64,000 nt of DNA from Clostridia bacterium (GCA_017429265.1 JAFRPG010000058.1:62001-126000), one strand, 5' to 3'; positions 51,361 through 61,488 are shown, counted from the first letter of the stretch. Translations and numbers: made by a program. The notes: generated by a model not told the origin, from the letters alone.

Positions 51361-53163
51361 GTGGCTGTCTATTGCAATCCCATCAACATCAACTACCGCT
51401 ACCAGTTCAATCTGGATCAGCGCCGGGGCGGAGCTTTGAGGATCTGCCGGGAAGCGGCGGATCCCTCCATGATCTGCTTCCGGGATCGCTATTACATCTT
51501 TGCATCCATGACCCTGGGCGTCTGGGTATCGGATGATCTGGTTCGCTGGGAAAACCACCGGCTTCCCCCGGAACTCCCGCTTTATGATTACGCCCCCGAT
51601 GTGCGCGTGATAGGCGACTGGGTATACTTCTGTGCCTCCCGCCGGGACGAAAACTGCGATCGATGGCGTACCAGGGATATTCTGAACGGCCCCTATGAGC
51701 GAATCCCGGGGAACTTTCCCTTCTGGGACCCGAACCTCTTTGCGGATGATGACGGGCGGGTGTATTTCTACTGGGGATGCTCCAACGCTACACCGATCTG
51801 GGGCGTGGAACTGGATCCCGTGACCATGCTTCCCAAGGGAGAGAGAACGGTTCTGATCGAGGGGCATCCCTTTGAGATCGGGTATGAACGCTCAGGAGAG
51901 GATCACTGCCTTCTTCCCCTCTGTCCGGAAGAGGCCGAAGCGGAGATGCGAACGTTCCTGGCTGCCAGAGGAATGCGGGAGGATCAGATCCCGGAAGACC
52001 GCAAGGCGATGATCCGGGGCATGTTTTCCAACGCGCCTTTCATCGAAGGCTCATGGATGACAAAGCATGGGGGCAGGTACTATCTTCAATACGCATGCCC
52101 GGGCACGGAATTCAATATCTATGCAGATGGCGTTTATGTCAGCGACCGTCCGCTTGGCCCATTCACCCTGGCGGACAACAATCCCTATTCCTACCATCCT
52201 GGCGGCTTTCTGCCCGGTGCGGGTCACGGCTCCACCATGCGGGACCGGCAAGGGCAATGGTGGCACACGTCGACAATGCGCATCAGCGTGAATCACAACT
52301 TTGAGCGCCGGGTGGGCTTGTGGCCTGCGGGTTTTGATGCGGATGGCGAACTGTTCTGCAACCAGCGCTACGGTGACTGGCCTATGACAACGGAGGGAGA
52401 TCCCTGGCGGGATCCGGCCTGGATGCTGTTGAGCGTGAACAAAACAGCCGCAGCGTCCTCCTACCTGGATGGACACGAGCCGAACAAAGCGACCGAAGAA
52501 AACGTGCAGACCTGGTGGCGGGCTGCTTCGAACAGCCGAAGTGAATGGCTTCAGGTCGACCTCGGAGCGATTTATGACGTTCACGCCATCCAGGTAAACT
52601 TCGCTGACGATGCCATCGACATCCCATGCCCAGTCGAGATCGCAAAAGGTCGGGACCGGTATATTGAAGAGCGGAACCTGCAAACGCAGTGGCGGCTGGA
52701 GGGCAGCACGGACGGGGAAGACTGGTTCAGCATCGAGGACAAGTTCGACGCGCATACCGACCTTTCTCACGATTTGGTCCTCCGGGAAGAGGGCTTCAGG
52801 ACGCGGTTCATTCGCCTGACCGACATGGCCGTGCCCTATGGTCAGAATCCCTGCGTGTCCGGTCTGCGGGTTTTCGGCAGGGGATATGGCGAAAAGCCTG
52901 GAATCTCGTCATTCTCAGCGGAGAGAGCCGACGCGCTGGACATGACAGTGACCATCAGGGCACAGGAGAACACGCTGGGCTACAATATTCTCTTCGGATC
53001 TTCCCCCGAAAAGCTCTACCATAGCTGGATGGTATTCTCTCCGGGCGAGAAACGCATCGGCGCGCTAGTCAAAGAACGCCGCTGTTATGTGAGAGTAGAT
53101 GCTTTTAATGAGAACGGTATCACGGAAGGAAGGTGTATTCCCCTTGAAGAAGGCCATCTATGA
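51361..53163 (+). CDS. GH43-type glycosidase with CBM32-like domain
   Basis: A 600-residue protein. The propeller has candidate catalytic Asp34 (EAADPSMICFRDRYYIFAS), Asp123 (PFWDPNLFADDDGRVYFYWG) and Glu229 (APFIEGSWMTKHGGRYYLQ). Residues about 365-515 form an F5/8-type discoidin/CBM32 domain (AAASSYLDGHEPNKATEEN, WLQVDLGAIYDVHAIQVNF), and the last 80 a fibronectin-III-like module. It lacks a signal peptide. Translation starts at GTG after GGGAGG and overlaps the next gene by 20 bp. Confidence 0.85.
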   Translation: MAVYCNPININYRYQFNLDQRRGGALRICREAADPSMICFRDRYYIFASMTLGVWVSDDLVRWENHRLPPELPLYDYAPDVRVIGDWVYFCASRRDENCDRWRTRDILNGPYERIPGNFPFWDPNLFADDDGRVYFYWGCSNATPIWGVELDPVTMLPKGERTVLIEGHPFEIGYERSGEDHCLLPLCPEEAEAEMRTFLAARGMREDQIPEDRKAMIRGMFSNAPFIEGSWMTKHGGRYYLQYACPGTEFNIYADGVYVSDRPLGPFTLADNNPYSYHPGGFLPGAGHGSTMRDRQGQWWHTSTMRISVNHNFERRVGLWPAGFDADGELFCNQRYGDWPMTTEGDPWRDPAWMLLSVNKTAAASSYLDGHEPNKATEENVQTWWRAASNSRSEWLQVDLGAIYDVHAIQVNFADDAIDIPCPVEIAKGRDRYIEERNLQTQWRLEGSTDGEDWFSIEDKFDAHTDLSHDLVLREEGFRTRFIRLTDMAVPYGQNPCVSGLRVFGRGYGEKPGISSFSAERADALDMTVTIRAQENTLGYNILFGSSPEKLYHSWMVFSPGEKRIGALVKERRCYVRVDAFNENGITEGRCIPLEEGHL

Positions 53164-55261
53164 CCCCGGGCAGGACCCGCGCTTTGCGCATCCAGTCATC
53201 GATCAGGACGAGTGGAAGGAGCGCTATCTGGAAAACGGTGAAACCATCCCTTACCGATATATGCACGGAACCTTCGACGGAACAGATGTGAAATTTGTCT
53301 TCTGCTTCCCGCCAGCTGAGCGCTACGGGAACCGCTTTCATCAGTATTTGTCCCCGTTCCCCGGGCCGGATGAAGAAGTAGCTTCCATCGGCCATACCGG
53401 TGCGGAGGACCGCATTGGGTTCGCGCTGAAATGCGGCGCGTATTATGTGGAGACCAACATGGGTTCACGCTCCCAGTTCGGCGGAAATCGTGACGATAAG
53501 CTGACCTGGCAGTCTTCCGCCGCGGCGGCGGAGTTCTCCCGGGAAAAAGCCATGGAAATCTACGAAACGTCCCAGCGCCCTTACGGCTACGTCTACGGCG
53601 GATCCGGCGGCGGATACAAAACCATGGCCTGCATCGAGAACACCCGGGCCTGGGACGGTGCGGCGCCCTATGTGATCGGCTCGCCGGTTTCCCTGCCCAA
53701 CACGATTACCATGCACGTCCAGGGTCAGCGCGTCCTGCGCAACGCCTTCGGGAAAATCCTGGATGCTTTGGACGCGGGCGGTTCCGGCGACCCTTATGAG
53801 CACCTGACCAAAGATGAAGCCGATATGCTCCGGGAACTGACAAAGATGGGCTTCCCGCCGCTGGCCTGGTATCTGGAAGCGAAGGGCGTCATCGACCCGG
53901 GCTCCCTGCCCGTGCTGCTGCCCGGCGTCAAGCGGATGGATCCCGGCTACTTTACCGATTTCTGGACGAAGACGGGCTACGCGGGATCGGATCCCGAAAG
54001 CTCCTCCTCCAAGGACCGGATTTGTTTCCGCACAAAGGTGAGATCCGTTCACCGGGCAGATCAGACCGACGCCCGCACCGCCGAGGACGGCCAGAACGGT
54101 GTGGACGACGCCTACAAAAAGCAGATGGTCAGCGGCAACGGCGCGTATCTTGAACTGGAAGACCTGCCCCGGGGCGATCAGCTGTATCAGGAAGGCCTTT
54201 CCATGACCTTCCAGGACGGCGGCGCGGTAGGCGCCACGCTCCTTATGGGCAAAATGATGCGCGCCGCCGATGGCAGGGGCGGTATCGTGACGATCGGTGA
54301 CTGCTACGGGATGAGCGATCTGGGTGAAACCCTGGAAAAAGTCCGGCCCGGGGATGCGATCCTGCTGGACAATTCCGACTATATCGCCGCCCAGAGCTAT
54401 TACCGCTATCAGGTGCCGGAAGACCTGTCCTTCCATGCCTGGGATCAGTTCCGCAATCCGGACGGAAGTCCGAAAACACCCCAGCGGCCTCCCTTCCCGG
54501 TGCCGTTTACCGGCGTGGGTGTCCGGCAAGATGGCGAGATCCAGGGCAAGGTCATCAACATCCAGGCCCTGATGGACGAGAGCACCTGCCCCTGGTGTGC
54601 CGACTGGTGGCGGAAAAAGATCATCGAAGCCAAGGGCTCCGACGCGGATCACCGTACCTATTTCATGGAGCGGTGCATGCACGGCGATGTGGCGGCCATC
54701 GGGAATTACATGGTGGTCAACTATGTAGGTGCGCTGCGGCAGGCGCTGATCGATCTCTCCGACTGGGTGGAAAGAGGCATTGAGCCACTGGAGCGCACGG
54801 TTTATACCCTGGGCGAGGACGGACAAATCCATCCCGAAACGGATGTCAGCAAGCGCTGCGGCATTCAGGCCATCCCCACCCTGCGGGCCAATGGTGAAAA
54901 GTGCGCCCATGTCAAGGCCGGCGAGTGCGTCCGCTTTACGGTCGACGTGGAGGTTCCCATCCATGCGGGTGAGGTGACGGAGATCCTGTTCGCGCAGCAG
55001 GAAAAGCAGCTCGCTGCCAGGGAGACGGAAGCCAACGGCGTGGCGCGGCTGATGCTGGGAAAGGATATGTGGGACGCAAGCCTGGACTTTGAAAAAGGCG
55101 CAAAGGGCGAAGTCCACACCGCCCACGCGGAGACCGTGGCAAGCTATGATCAGCCGGGGACCTACTTTGCCACCGTACGCATCGCGACCCAGCGGCAGGG
55201 CATATCCGACCCCTTTACGCAGGTGCTGAACCTGGACAGAGCCAGGATTATTGTGGAATAA
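53144..55261 (+). CDS. Tannase/feruloyl-esterase-like alpha/beta hydrolase, TTG start
   Basis: A 705-residue cytoplasmic protein. The nucleophile elbow is YVYGGSGGGYKTM (Ser about 154), preceded by RPYGYV as in tannase-related hydrolases. A C-terminal beta domain (CVRFTVDVEVPIHAGEVTE) follows. The catalytic His is not certain (a CMHGDV motif near residue 510 is one option). It may remove phenolic or acyl groups from oligosaccharides. TTG at 53144 follows GGAAGGAAGG; no ATG is suitably placed. It overlaps the GH43 gene, so translation is coupled. Confidence 0.7.
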   Translation: MKKAIYDPGQDPRFAHPVIDQDEWKERYLENGETIPYRYMHGTFDGTDVKFVFCFPPAERYGNRFHQYLSPFPGPDEEVASIGHTGAEDRIGFALKCGAYYVETNMGSRSQFGGNRDDKLTWQSSAAAAEFSREKAMEIYETSQRPYGYVYGGSGGGYKTMACIENTRAWDGAAPYVIGSPVSLPNTITMHVQGQRVLRNAFGKILDALDAGGSGDPYEHLTKDEADMLRELTKMGFPPLAWYLEAKGVIDPGSLPVLLPGVKRMDPGYFTDFWTKTGYAGSDPESSSSKDRICFRTKVRSVHRADQTDARTAEDGQNGVDDAYKKQMVSGNGAYLELEDLPRGDQLYQEGLSMTFQDGGAVGATLLMGKMMRAADGRGGIVTIGDCYGMSDLGETLEKVRPGDAILLDNSDYIAAQSYYRYQVPEDLSFHAWDQFRNPDGSPKTPQRPPFPVPFTGVGVRQDGEIQGKVINIQALMDESTCPWCADWWRKKIIEAKGSDADHRTYFMERCMHGDVAAIGNYMVVNYVGALRQALIDLSDWVERGIEPLERTVYTLGEDGQIHPETDVSKRCGIQAIPTLRANGEKCAHVKAGECVRFTVDVEVPIHAGEVTEILFAQQEKQLAARETEANGVARLMLGKDMWDASLDFEKGAKGEVHTAHAETVASYDQPGTYFATVRIATQRQGISDPFTQVLNLDRARIIVE

Positions 55262-55265
55262 AACT

Positions 55266-55300
55266 ACGGGAAAGATTGGGAAGCCGGTCTTTCCCGTTTT
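55266..55300 (+). terminator. Intrinsic terminator or attenuator
   Basis: A 10-bp stem ACGGGAAAGA/TCTTTCCCGT with a 12-nt loop, then TTT, in the 56-bp gap before the rhamnosidase gene. It may reduce readthrough within the operon. Confidence 0.55.
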
Positions 55301-55317
55301 CAGAAGGCGGATCGGGT

Positions 55318-57567
55318 ATGTGGGAAGACGCGCAGTGGATCAGGATCCCCAGGGAAGAACTTGAACAAAAACGGATCGTCCACGGCGATCTGGGAGGCCG
55401 GTTTGCGTATTTTCGCTGTGAACAGGTCCTTCCGGCGGATGCCCGGCTGACGGTCCGCATCACGGCCGTCTCCCGTTACCGGCTATGGGTCAACGGGCAG
55501 CCTGTGCTGTCCGGCCCCTGCAAGGGTGACCTGGACCGGCAGTATTTCGAGACAGTCGATTTGACGCCGCTTTTGTGTGCCGGAAAGAATGTATTCGCCG
55601 TGCAGGTCCTGTACAATGACCCGGACATGGCACGGGACCAGACGGACGAGCGGGCGGCCATTTACGGCGTGGTGGGCGCGGGGAACTGCCATGCCCTGGC
55701 GGTGGAAGGGGAGATCACGGACGCCGCCGGCCAGGTCATCGGCTCCGTTACCACCGGGCAGGCGCCATGGCGTGTATGGCTGGATAACACGTTTCATCTG
55801 CACTCCACGGAATTCACCGTCTATCTGGGCGCGGTGGAGGAGTCTGTCGACTTCCGTCGATCTCCGGCCCGCTGGCGGGCGGCGGACTTTGACGATACCG
55901 CCTGGCTACCGGCCCTGTCCTGGGGACCGGTGGTGCTGTCTCCCGCGTTTCAGAGTGTGGGGCTGGTACCCCGGATCCATGTGATCCCCCGGGAGATTCC
56001 CCTGATGGACGAGGCGGAGACAGCTTTCGACCGGATCATCCGGAGAGAGAATGATACCGTGCTGGATGCCGGCGCCCATGTGAACGGGTATCCGCGCTTT
56101 TCCTTTGACGGGGAGGCCGGAACGGAGATCACCGTCACGTATCTGGAACGCTTCGGCGACGGGTCGGACGGCTGCCGCATCGATGACACGAACGGAACCG
56201 CCGCGGGCCGGACGGACCATGTTATCCTGGACGGCGGCCCTGTCTGCTATGAGCCCTTCTGGGTGCGCACCTTCCGGTACATCGTCATCCGTGGCGGACA
56301 GTTGTCTCTGCCACCGGTATACCGGATGACAGGATATCCGCTGCCGGTGCAATCGACGGTTTCCTCCTCCGTCCCGTGGGTGGGACAGCTGTGGGACATC
56401 TGTCTGCGCACGCTGCGAAACTGCATGCTGGAGACCTACATGGACTGCCCGTATTACGAGCAGTTGCAGTTCATCATGGACACCCGGCTGCAGATGCTGT
56501 TCAGCTATGCCGTGAGCGATGACACAAGACTGGCACGGAAGGCCCTGCTGGACTTCCACTGCGGCCTGCGGCCCGAGGGCCTGCTGCCCGGGAAGACGCC
56601 GACGGCCTACTGCCAGATCATTTCCACGTTTTCACTGCATTACGTGTTTGCCCTCTGGGAGTATGTGGAGCATACCGGCGATGCGGCTTTAGGCCGCCTG
56701 TATCGCCCGGACATTGACCGCATTCTGGATGCCTATGACCGCAAACGGGATGGATCGGGACTGGTGGGAAAGATTGATCCCTGGGCCTTCATTGACTGGC
56801 AGGATGACTGGCGGGAAACGGGCGGTGTATCGCCCGCGTACTTTGAAGGCCCCAGCAGCATCATCAATCTGATGTATGCGTACGCCCTGGAGTGCGGAGC
56901 AAAACTTTATGAAGCCACGGGCCGCCCCGGCACGGCGGCGGAGTACCGGCAGCGCCGGGCGGAGATTTTGCAAAACGTGAGAGCGTTGTGTTTCGATCCG
57001 GAGAAAGGCATGGTGCGGGAAGGCCCGTCCTGCAGCCAATTCACGCGTCACGCTCAGGCCTGGGCCGTGATTAACGGCTTGTTCGACGATCGGGAAAGCC
57101 GCCATGCCATGCAGGCGGCTCTGGCTTGTCCGCCCTGCTCCTTTGCCGCCTCGTACGAATGGTTCCGTGCGTTGGAGAAGGTCGGGCTGGAGGACGAGAT
57201 GCGCCGATCCCTGGGCGACTGGATCGCCCTGATCGGGCGGGGCAGCACGACCTGCCCGGAGGAACCGCATCATCCCCGCAGCGAATGCCATGCCTGGAGC
57301 GCGTTGCCGCTTTATGAGTTTACGCGCACCATGGCGGGCGTCCGGCAGGAGAGCGACAAGATCGTCATCCGGCCCCGGATGTTCGATCTGCCTGACTTTT
57401 CAGGAACAGTCGTCACGCCGCTGGGAACGGTCCGGTGTGCTTGCCGCACGGACGGAAACGGGACGCATCAGTATGATGTGAGCCTTCCCGAAGGGGCCAG
57501 GGGCCTTTTCATCACTCCGTCCGGGCAGCAAATTCCTTTTACGGGGTCTCTGAACATCATGGAGTGA
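55318..57567 (+). CDS. GH78 alpha-L-rhamnosidase-like enzyme
   Basis: A 749-residue protein. The N-terminal lectin-like beta domain (FAYFRCEQVLPADARLTVRI ... YRLWVNGQ) and the (alpha/alpha)6 barrel with LETYMDCPYYEQLQFIMDT follow the GH78 layout; ECHAWSALPLYEF is the late barrel block. Candidate catalytic acids are Glu in the CPYYEQ segment and Glu in SECHAWS. It removes terminal rhamnose from flavonoid glycosides or rhamnogalacturonan fragments. The upstream ribosome site is weak (AAGGCGG). Confidence 0.85.
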   Translation: MWEDAQWIRIPREELEQKRIVHGDLGGRFAYFRCEQVLPADARLTVRITAVSRYRLWVNGQPVLSGPCKGDLDRQYFETVDLTPLLCAGKNVFAVQVLYNDPDMARDQTDERAAIYGVVGAGNCHALAVEGEITDAAGQVIGSVTTGQAPWRVWLDNTFHLHSTEFTVYLGAVEESVDFRRSPARWRAADFDDTAWLPALSWGPVVLSPAFQSVGLVPRIHVIPREIPLMDEAETAFDRIIRRENDTVLDAGAHVNGYPRFSFDGEAGTEITVTYLERFGDGSDGCRIDDTNGTAAGRTDHVILDGGPVCYEPFWVRTFRYIVIRGGQLSLPPVYRMTGYPLPVQSTVSSSVPWVGQLWDICLRTLRNCMLETYMDCPYYEQLQFIMDTRLQMLFSYAVSDDTRLARKALLDFHCGLRPEGLLPGKTPTAYCQIISTFSLHYVFALWEYVEHTGDAALGRLYRPDIDRILDAYDRKRDGSGLVGKIDPWAFIDWQDDWRETGGVSPAYFEGPSSIINLMYAYALECGAKLYEATGRPGTAAEYRQRRAEILQNVRALCFDPEKGMVREGPSCSQFTRHAQAWAVINGLFDDRESRHAMQAALACPPCSFAASYEWFRALEKVGLEDEMRRSLGDWIALIGRGSTTCPEEPHHPRSECHAWSALPLYEFTRTMAGVRQESDKIVIRPRMFDLPDFSGTVVTPLGTVRCACRTDGNGTHQYDVSLPEGARGLFITPSGQQIPFTGSLNIME

Positions 57568-57590
57568 CAAAGACAACCGGACACCGGTCC

Positions 57591-57624
57591 GACAGATCCG
57601 ACTCGTCGGATATGTCTTAGTTTT
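57591..57624 (+). terminator. Intrinsic terminator after GH78
   Basis: Stem GACA-g-ATCCGA/TCGGAT-a-TGTC with a 4-nt loop, followed by TTAGTTTT. It separates the hydrolase operon from the importer operon. Confidence 0.65.
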
Positions 57625-57634
57625 GATCGGAATT

Positions 57635-57648
57635 GGTAAAGCGTTTTC
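57635..57648 (+). promoter_or_regulatory. Possible cre (CcpA) site
   Basis: GGTAAAGCGTTTTC resembles the catabolite-response element (TGNAANCGNWNNCA) 75 bp upstream of the binding-protein gene. Catabolite repression of the importer is inference. Confidence 0.45.
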
Positions 57649-57723
57649 GGGACGGAATCCGTATCATGATCAACAGCAGGAAAGCGGTGCTTTGCTGTTC
57701 AACCGGGAAAGGAGAGAAACGCC

Positions 57724-59508
57724 ATGTCAATTCGCATGAAATGGATCGCTCTGATAACCGCTGTGGTGGTTCTGCTGGTCGGCATGCAGATCTACTACAG
57801 CAACATCGGCCAGGCCAGAGCTCAGAACGCATCGCCGGAGACCACGTTCGACTGGTGGATCTATTCGGGAACTTCTTCGGAATACTACGGCAATTACGCG
57901 GAAAACCCGGCGGTCCAGTATACGCTTCGGCGCGGCTGGGGCCCGGAGGAGAAGGGCATTGCCCTCAATTTCCTCCAGCCGCCTCCCGGCTCTGAAAACG
58001 ACAACTACACCACCATGATCGCTTCCGGCGACCTGCCGGACATTATCGACGCGGTCATCTGCGAGCCGCCGCGCATCATGTGTGAGAAGGGCTACGGCAT
58101 GGAGATCACGGAATATGTGAAGCAGTACATGCCCAACTACATGGCGCTGGTGCACGCCAACCCTGTCTATTTCAACAATGCCGTCAGCCTGGACGCGGAG
58201 GGCAACGAGCACTACTACGGCCTGACCAACTTTCTGGACGCGCCGGATGCCGTATTCCAGGGCTTTATGTACCGCAGGGACTGGATCGTGAAGTACGGCA
58301 CGAACCCCGTGACCGGCGAGCGCTTCACCGGCGGATACACAGACCCGAATGACGTGGACAGCTGGGTGGACGACGTGGTCTTCCCCTCCGGCGGAACGGA
58401 TCCAAAGTACATTTCCGACTGGGAGTGGATGTTCGATATCTTCACGAAAGCGCAGGCTGATCTGGGCATCACGGACAAGTACTGCATGAGCCTGTTCTAC
58501 CAGGGCTTCACATGGTCCGGCGGTTTGCTCTCCTGCTTCGGCGGCGGCGTGAACGTCTGGTACCAGGACGCGGAGAATAAGGTTCATTTCGGCGGTAATG
58601 AGGAGCCCTTCAAGACCTATCTGGAGTGCATGCATTCCTGGTATGAAAAGGGCTGGCTGGACCACGACTTCAACCAGCGCACCGGCGACTCCTTCTTCCA
58701 GATCGACTCCACTTCCGTGCGCCAGGGCATGATCGGTATGTGGGACGGCCAGCAGAGCGAGCTTGGCGGACGCCTCAATATGCACGACGGCGGACTGACC
58801 GAGGGAATCTTCGTGGCAGGCGCGGCCTATCCGATCAATGACATGTACGGCCCGGAGAGCTGCCGCTTCGTTGAGCCCAACTGCGTGATGGGCGGCGACC
58901 TGACCGGCGGCGGTGTGATCATCACCCCCAAGGCGAAGGACAAGGATCTCGCAACACTGTGCAGTTACTTGGATTATTTCTACGGCGAGGAAGGCTCCAT
59001 GATCCGTGCGCTGGGTCTGAACAAAGAACAGGTTGCGGATTTCTCCGGCAACACCTTCTATGCCGATCACGGCCTGTCCGACGGCGCTTACTTCGTCAAT
59101 GAGGAAGGCCGGTATCAGAAGAGCGAGATCCTTGTGAAGGACAGCGGCCAGCTGAACACCGCCGTCGGTTTCAACAAGGCGCCCGGCATACGTCCGGTCA
59201 GCAGGATCGACCTGGGACTCGCGGACACCTATCAGGCATCGCTGGACCGGTGGCTGATCTACCCCAACACCGGCTTCTTCCAGGGCAGCCGCACCACCAA
59301 TGAGATGACTCAGGAAGACAGCAAGAAGTGTGACGATACCCGGGCTAAAGTCCTGGAGTACATGACCAAGAATGCCGCCGACTTCATCACCGGCAAGAAA
59401 AACTTCGACAAGGACTGGGACAAGTGGTGCACGGTGCTGAAAAAGTACAAGGTCGACAGCGTGACCGAAATCTTCCAGTACTATGTGGACAATTATCCCT
59501 TCCGCTGA
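57724..59508 (+). CDS. Extracellular solute-binding protein of a sugar ABC importer
   Basis: A 594-residue exported protein. N-terminal hydrophobic segment ALITAVVVLLVGMQIYYS with no lipobox Cys, so it is anchored by an uncleaved signal or another cut. The mature part (DNYTTMIASGDLPDIIDAV ... MPNYMALVHANP) is that of the large LplA/YtcQ-type binding proteins for oligosaccharides. It opens the importer operon; no ATPase is encoded here, as usual for systems using a shared MsmK-type ATPase. The start follows GGAAAGGAGAG. Confidence 0.9.
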   Translation: MSIRMKWIALITAVVVLLVGMQIYYSNIGQARAQNASPETTFDWWIYSGTSSEYYGNYAENPAVQYTLRRGWGPEEKGIALNFLQPPPGSENDNYTTMIASGDLPDIIDAVICEPPRIMCEKGYGMEITEYVKQYMPNYMALVHANPVYFNNAVSLDAEGNEHYYGLTNFLDAPDAVFQGFMYRRDWIVKYGTNPVTGERFTGGYTDPNDVDSWVDDVVFPSGGTDPKYISDWEWMFDIFTKAQADLGITDKYCMSLFYQGFTWSGGLLSCFGGGVNVWYQDAENKVHFGGNEEPFKTYLECMHSWYEKGWLDHDFNQRTGDSFFQIDSTSVRQGMIGMWDGQQSELGGRLNMHDGGLTEGIFVAGAAYPINDMYGPESCRFVEPNCVMGGDLTGGGVIITPKAKDKDLATLCSYLDYFYGEEGSMIRALGLNKEQVADFSGNTFYADHGLSDGAYFVNEEGRYQKSEILVKDSGQLNTAVGFNKAPGIRPVSRIDLGLADTYQASLDRWLIYPNTGFFQGSRTTNEMTQEDSKKCDDTRAKVLEYMTKNAADFITGKKNFDKDWDKWCTVLKKYKVDSVTEIFQYYVDNYPFR

Positions 59509-59527
59509 GCGACAGGAGGTGTGAAAC

Positions 59528-60484
59528 ATGGCAAAAAAGAACGCCTATGATCTGTCTGGCTCCGCCCGGAGAAGCTGGAAGACGGAATTCCGGCGCGATT
59601 GGGTGGTCTACATGCTGTTTGTGCCCATCATCGTGTACGAGGTCGTGCTGCACTACCTTCCGATGTTCGGCATTGTGATGGCCTTTGAAGACTATAACGT
59701 GGTGGACGGATACTTCCATAGCCCATGGGTAGGTTTTAAGCACTTTGTCGATCTGTTCTCCGGCGAGGAATTTCCGATCGCCATTCGCAACACGGTGGTC
59801 ATCGGCCTCCTGCGCTGCACCTTCGGCTTTGTGGCCCCGATCATCTTTGCGCTGATGCTGAGCATGATCAATTCCAAGAAGTTCAAGCGCATCGCCCAGA
59901 CCATGTCCTACATGCCCAACTTTGTGGCGGCGGTCATCGTCTGTTCCCTCTTCACCCAGTTCCTGGCCAAGGACGGCCCGCTGACGCTCCTGCTGTCCAA
60001 GGTCTTCGGGGCGGAGAACCAGAACTGGTTTGCCGTCGAAAACCCGCCGGCCTTCTGGATCATCTATCTGTTGATGGGGATCTGGCAGAGCGTCGGCTGG
60101 GGTTCCATCATGTATGTGGCTGCCATCTCCCAGGTCAGCGGTGATCTGCACGAGGCGGCAGCCCTGGACGGCGCCACGCGTATGCAGCGGATGTTCAGGA
60201 TCACGCTCCCGTCCATCATGCCCATGATCCTGATGATGTTTGTCATCAACGTGGGCACGGCACTGGCCGCGGGCTATGACAACATCCTACTCCTGTACAT
60301 GCCCAGCACCTACAACGTGGCCGACACCGTGTACACCTACACATACCGCCAGGCTTTCGGCGGCGGCAACACCAACTACTCCCTGTCCGCGGCCTCCGGC
60401 CTGTTCCAGTCCGTGGTTTCTACCATCCTTCTGGTGGGCTCCAACGCGCTGTCCCGCAAGGTCGCCGGAAGCAGCCTGTTCTGA
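59528..60484 (+). CDS. lplB: Sugar ABC transporter permease, LplB type
   Basis: A 318-residue protein with six membrane segments. The EAA loop is EAAALDGATRMQRMFRITLPS. The N-terminus WVVYMLFVPIIVYEVVLHYLPMFGIVMAFEDY is diagnostic of LplB-type permeases. It pairs with the YtcP-type permease 14 bp downstream to import oligosaccharides delivered by the binding protein. The start follows CAGGAGGTG. Confidence 0.92.
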   Translation: MAKKNAYDLSGSARRSWKTEFRRDWVVYMLFVPIIVYEVVLHYLPMFGIVMAFEDYNVVDGYFHSPWVGFKHFVDLFSGEEFPIAIRNTVVIGLLRCTFGFVAPIIFALMLSMINSKKFKRIAQTMSYMPNFVAAVIVCSLFTQFLAKDGPLTLLLSKVFGAENQNWFAVENPPAFWIIYLLMGIWQSVGWGSIMYVAAISQVSGDLHEAAALDGATRMQRMFRITLPSIMPMILMMFVINVGTALAAGYDNILLLYMPSTYNVADTVYTYTYRQAFGGGNTNYSLSAASGLFQSVVSTILLVGSNALSRKVAGSSLF

Positions 60485-60498
60485 GAGGAGGGATCACC

Positions 60499-61410
60499 GT
60501 GGCAAGAAAGCAAAAGAAAAAGCAGGAATGGGAAAGCAACATGGTGGAGACCAAAACCATTCCCGACCGGATTGTGGACGTTGTCGTCTATTCTTTGGTG
60601 GCGCTGGTGGCCCTGTGCAGCGTGATCCCCATGTGGCACGTGCTCATGTCCTCCTTCTCGGACGGCAAATCTCTGCTGACCCATGTGGGCCTGGTGCTTT
60701 GGCCTGTGGGCGGCTTCACCCTGGACGGCTACAGCCTGATCTTCCAGCGTGCCGATATTGTGGGCGGCTATATCAACACCATCCTATACACCGTGTCCTT
60801 CACAGTGATCGGCTTCCTTCTCTCCGCAGTGACAGGCTATGCCCTGAGCCGCGACACGAAACTGAAAAAGCCCGTCACCATGGCGCTGATGGTCACGATG
60901 CTCTTTGGCGGCGGCATGGTTCCCACCTACATGGTCATCCGGGCGCTGGGCTGGGTCGGCACCCCCTGGGCGCTGGTCATCCCCGGCTGCACCAACTCCA
61001 TGTACTGCATCATGATGATGAACGCCTTCAACTCCATCCCGAAAGAGATGTATGAGGCCAGCCACATCGATGGCGCCGGACACCTCTCCACCCTCTTCGA
61101 GATCACCCTGCCCCAGGCCATGAACATGGGCTCCGTCATCATCCTGAACCTGGTGATCGGCCAGTGGAACTCCTGGCTCCAGGCCTCCATCTATGTGCCG
61201 AACAAAAAGGCCATGTGGCCCCTGCAGCTGGTGATCCGCCAGATCACCTCGGAGAATGCCGACTTCCTCAACTCCTCCAACCCCAATTACAGCCGTTACC
61301 TGATCCAGTTTGCCGTGATCATCGCGGCCATTGCTCCGATCATCATCGCCTTCCCCTTCTTCCAGGACAAAATGGAGAAGGGCGTGATCCAGGGCGGCGT
61401 GAAGGGATAA
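60499..61410 (+). CDS. ytcP: Sugar ABC transporter permease, YtcP type
   Basis: A 303-residue protein with six membrane segments. The EAA loop is EASHIDGAGHLSTLFEITLP, and the C-terminal PIIIAFPFFQDKMEKGVIQG GVKG motif is typical of YtcP. A Lys-rich N-terminal extension (ARKQKKKQEWESNM) faces the cytoplasm. GTG start after GAGAGGAGG. It forms the heterodimeric channel with LplB. Confidence 0.92.
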   Translation: MARKQKKKQEWESNMVETKTIPDRIVDVVVYSLVALVALCSVIPMWHVLMSSFSDGKSLLTHVGLVLWPVGGFTLDGYSLIFQRADIVGGYINTILYTVSFTVIGFLLSAVTGYALSRDTKLKKPVTMALMVTMLFGGGMVPTYMVIRALGWVGTPWALVIPGCTNSMYCIMMMNAFNSIPKEMYEASHIDGAGHLSTLFEITLPQAMNMGSVIILNLVIGQWNSWLQASIYVPNKKAMWPLQLVIRQITSENADFLNSSNPNYSRYLIQFAVIIAAIAPIIIAFPFFQDKMEKGVIQGGVKG

Positions 61411-61443
61411 ACAAGATCGGTTAACATGGGTTCCCTTCCTCCC

Positions 61444-61488
61444 GGGCAAAACAGTCTGCTGAATCCTTCAGATTGTTTTGCCCTTTTC
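61444..61488 (+). terminator. Intrinsic terminator of the importer operon
   Basis: A 15-bp stem with one G-T pair (GGGCAAAACAGTCTG/CAGATTGTTTTGCCC), a 10-nt loop, then TTTT. Confidence 0.85.

Noticed and set aside
57727..59529. Minus-strand open frame of 600 codons opposite the binding protein
   Set aside because: Antisense shadow of the solute-binding protein gene.
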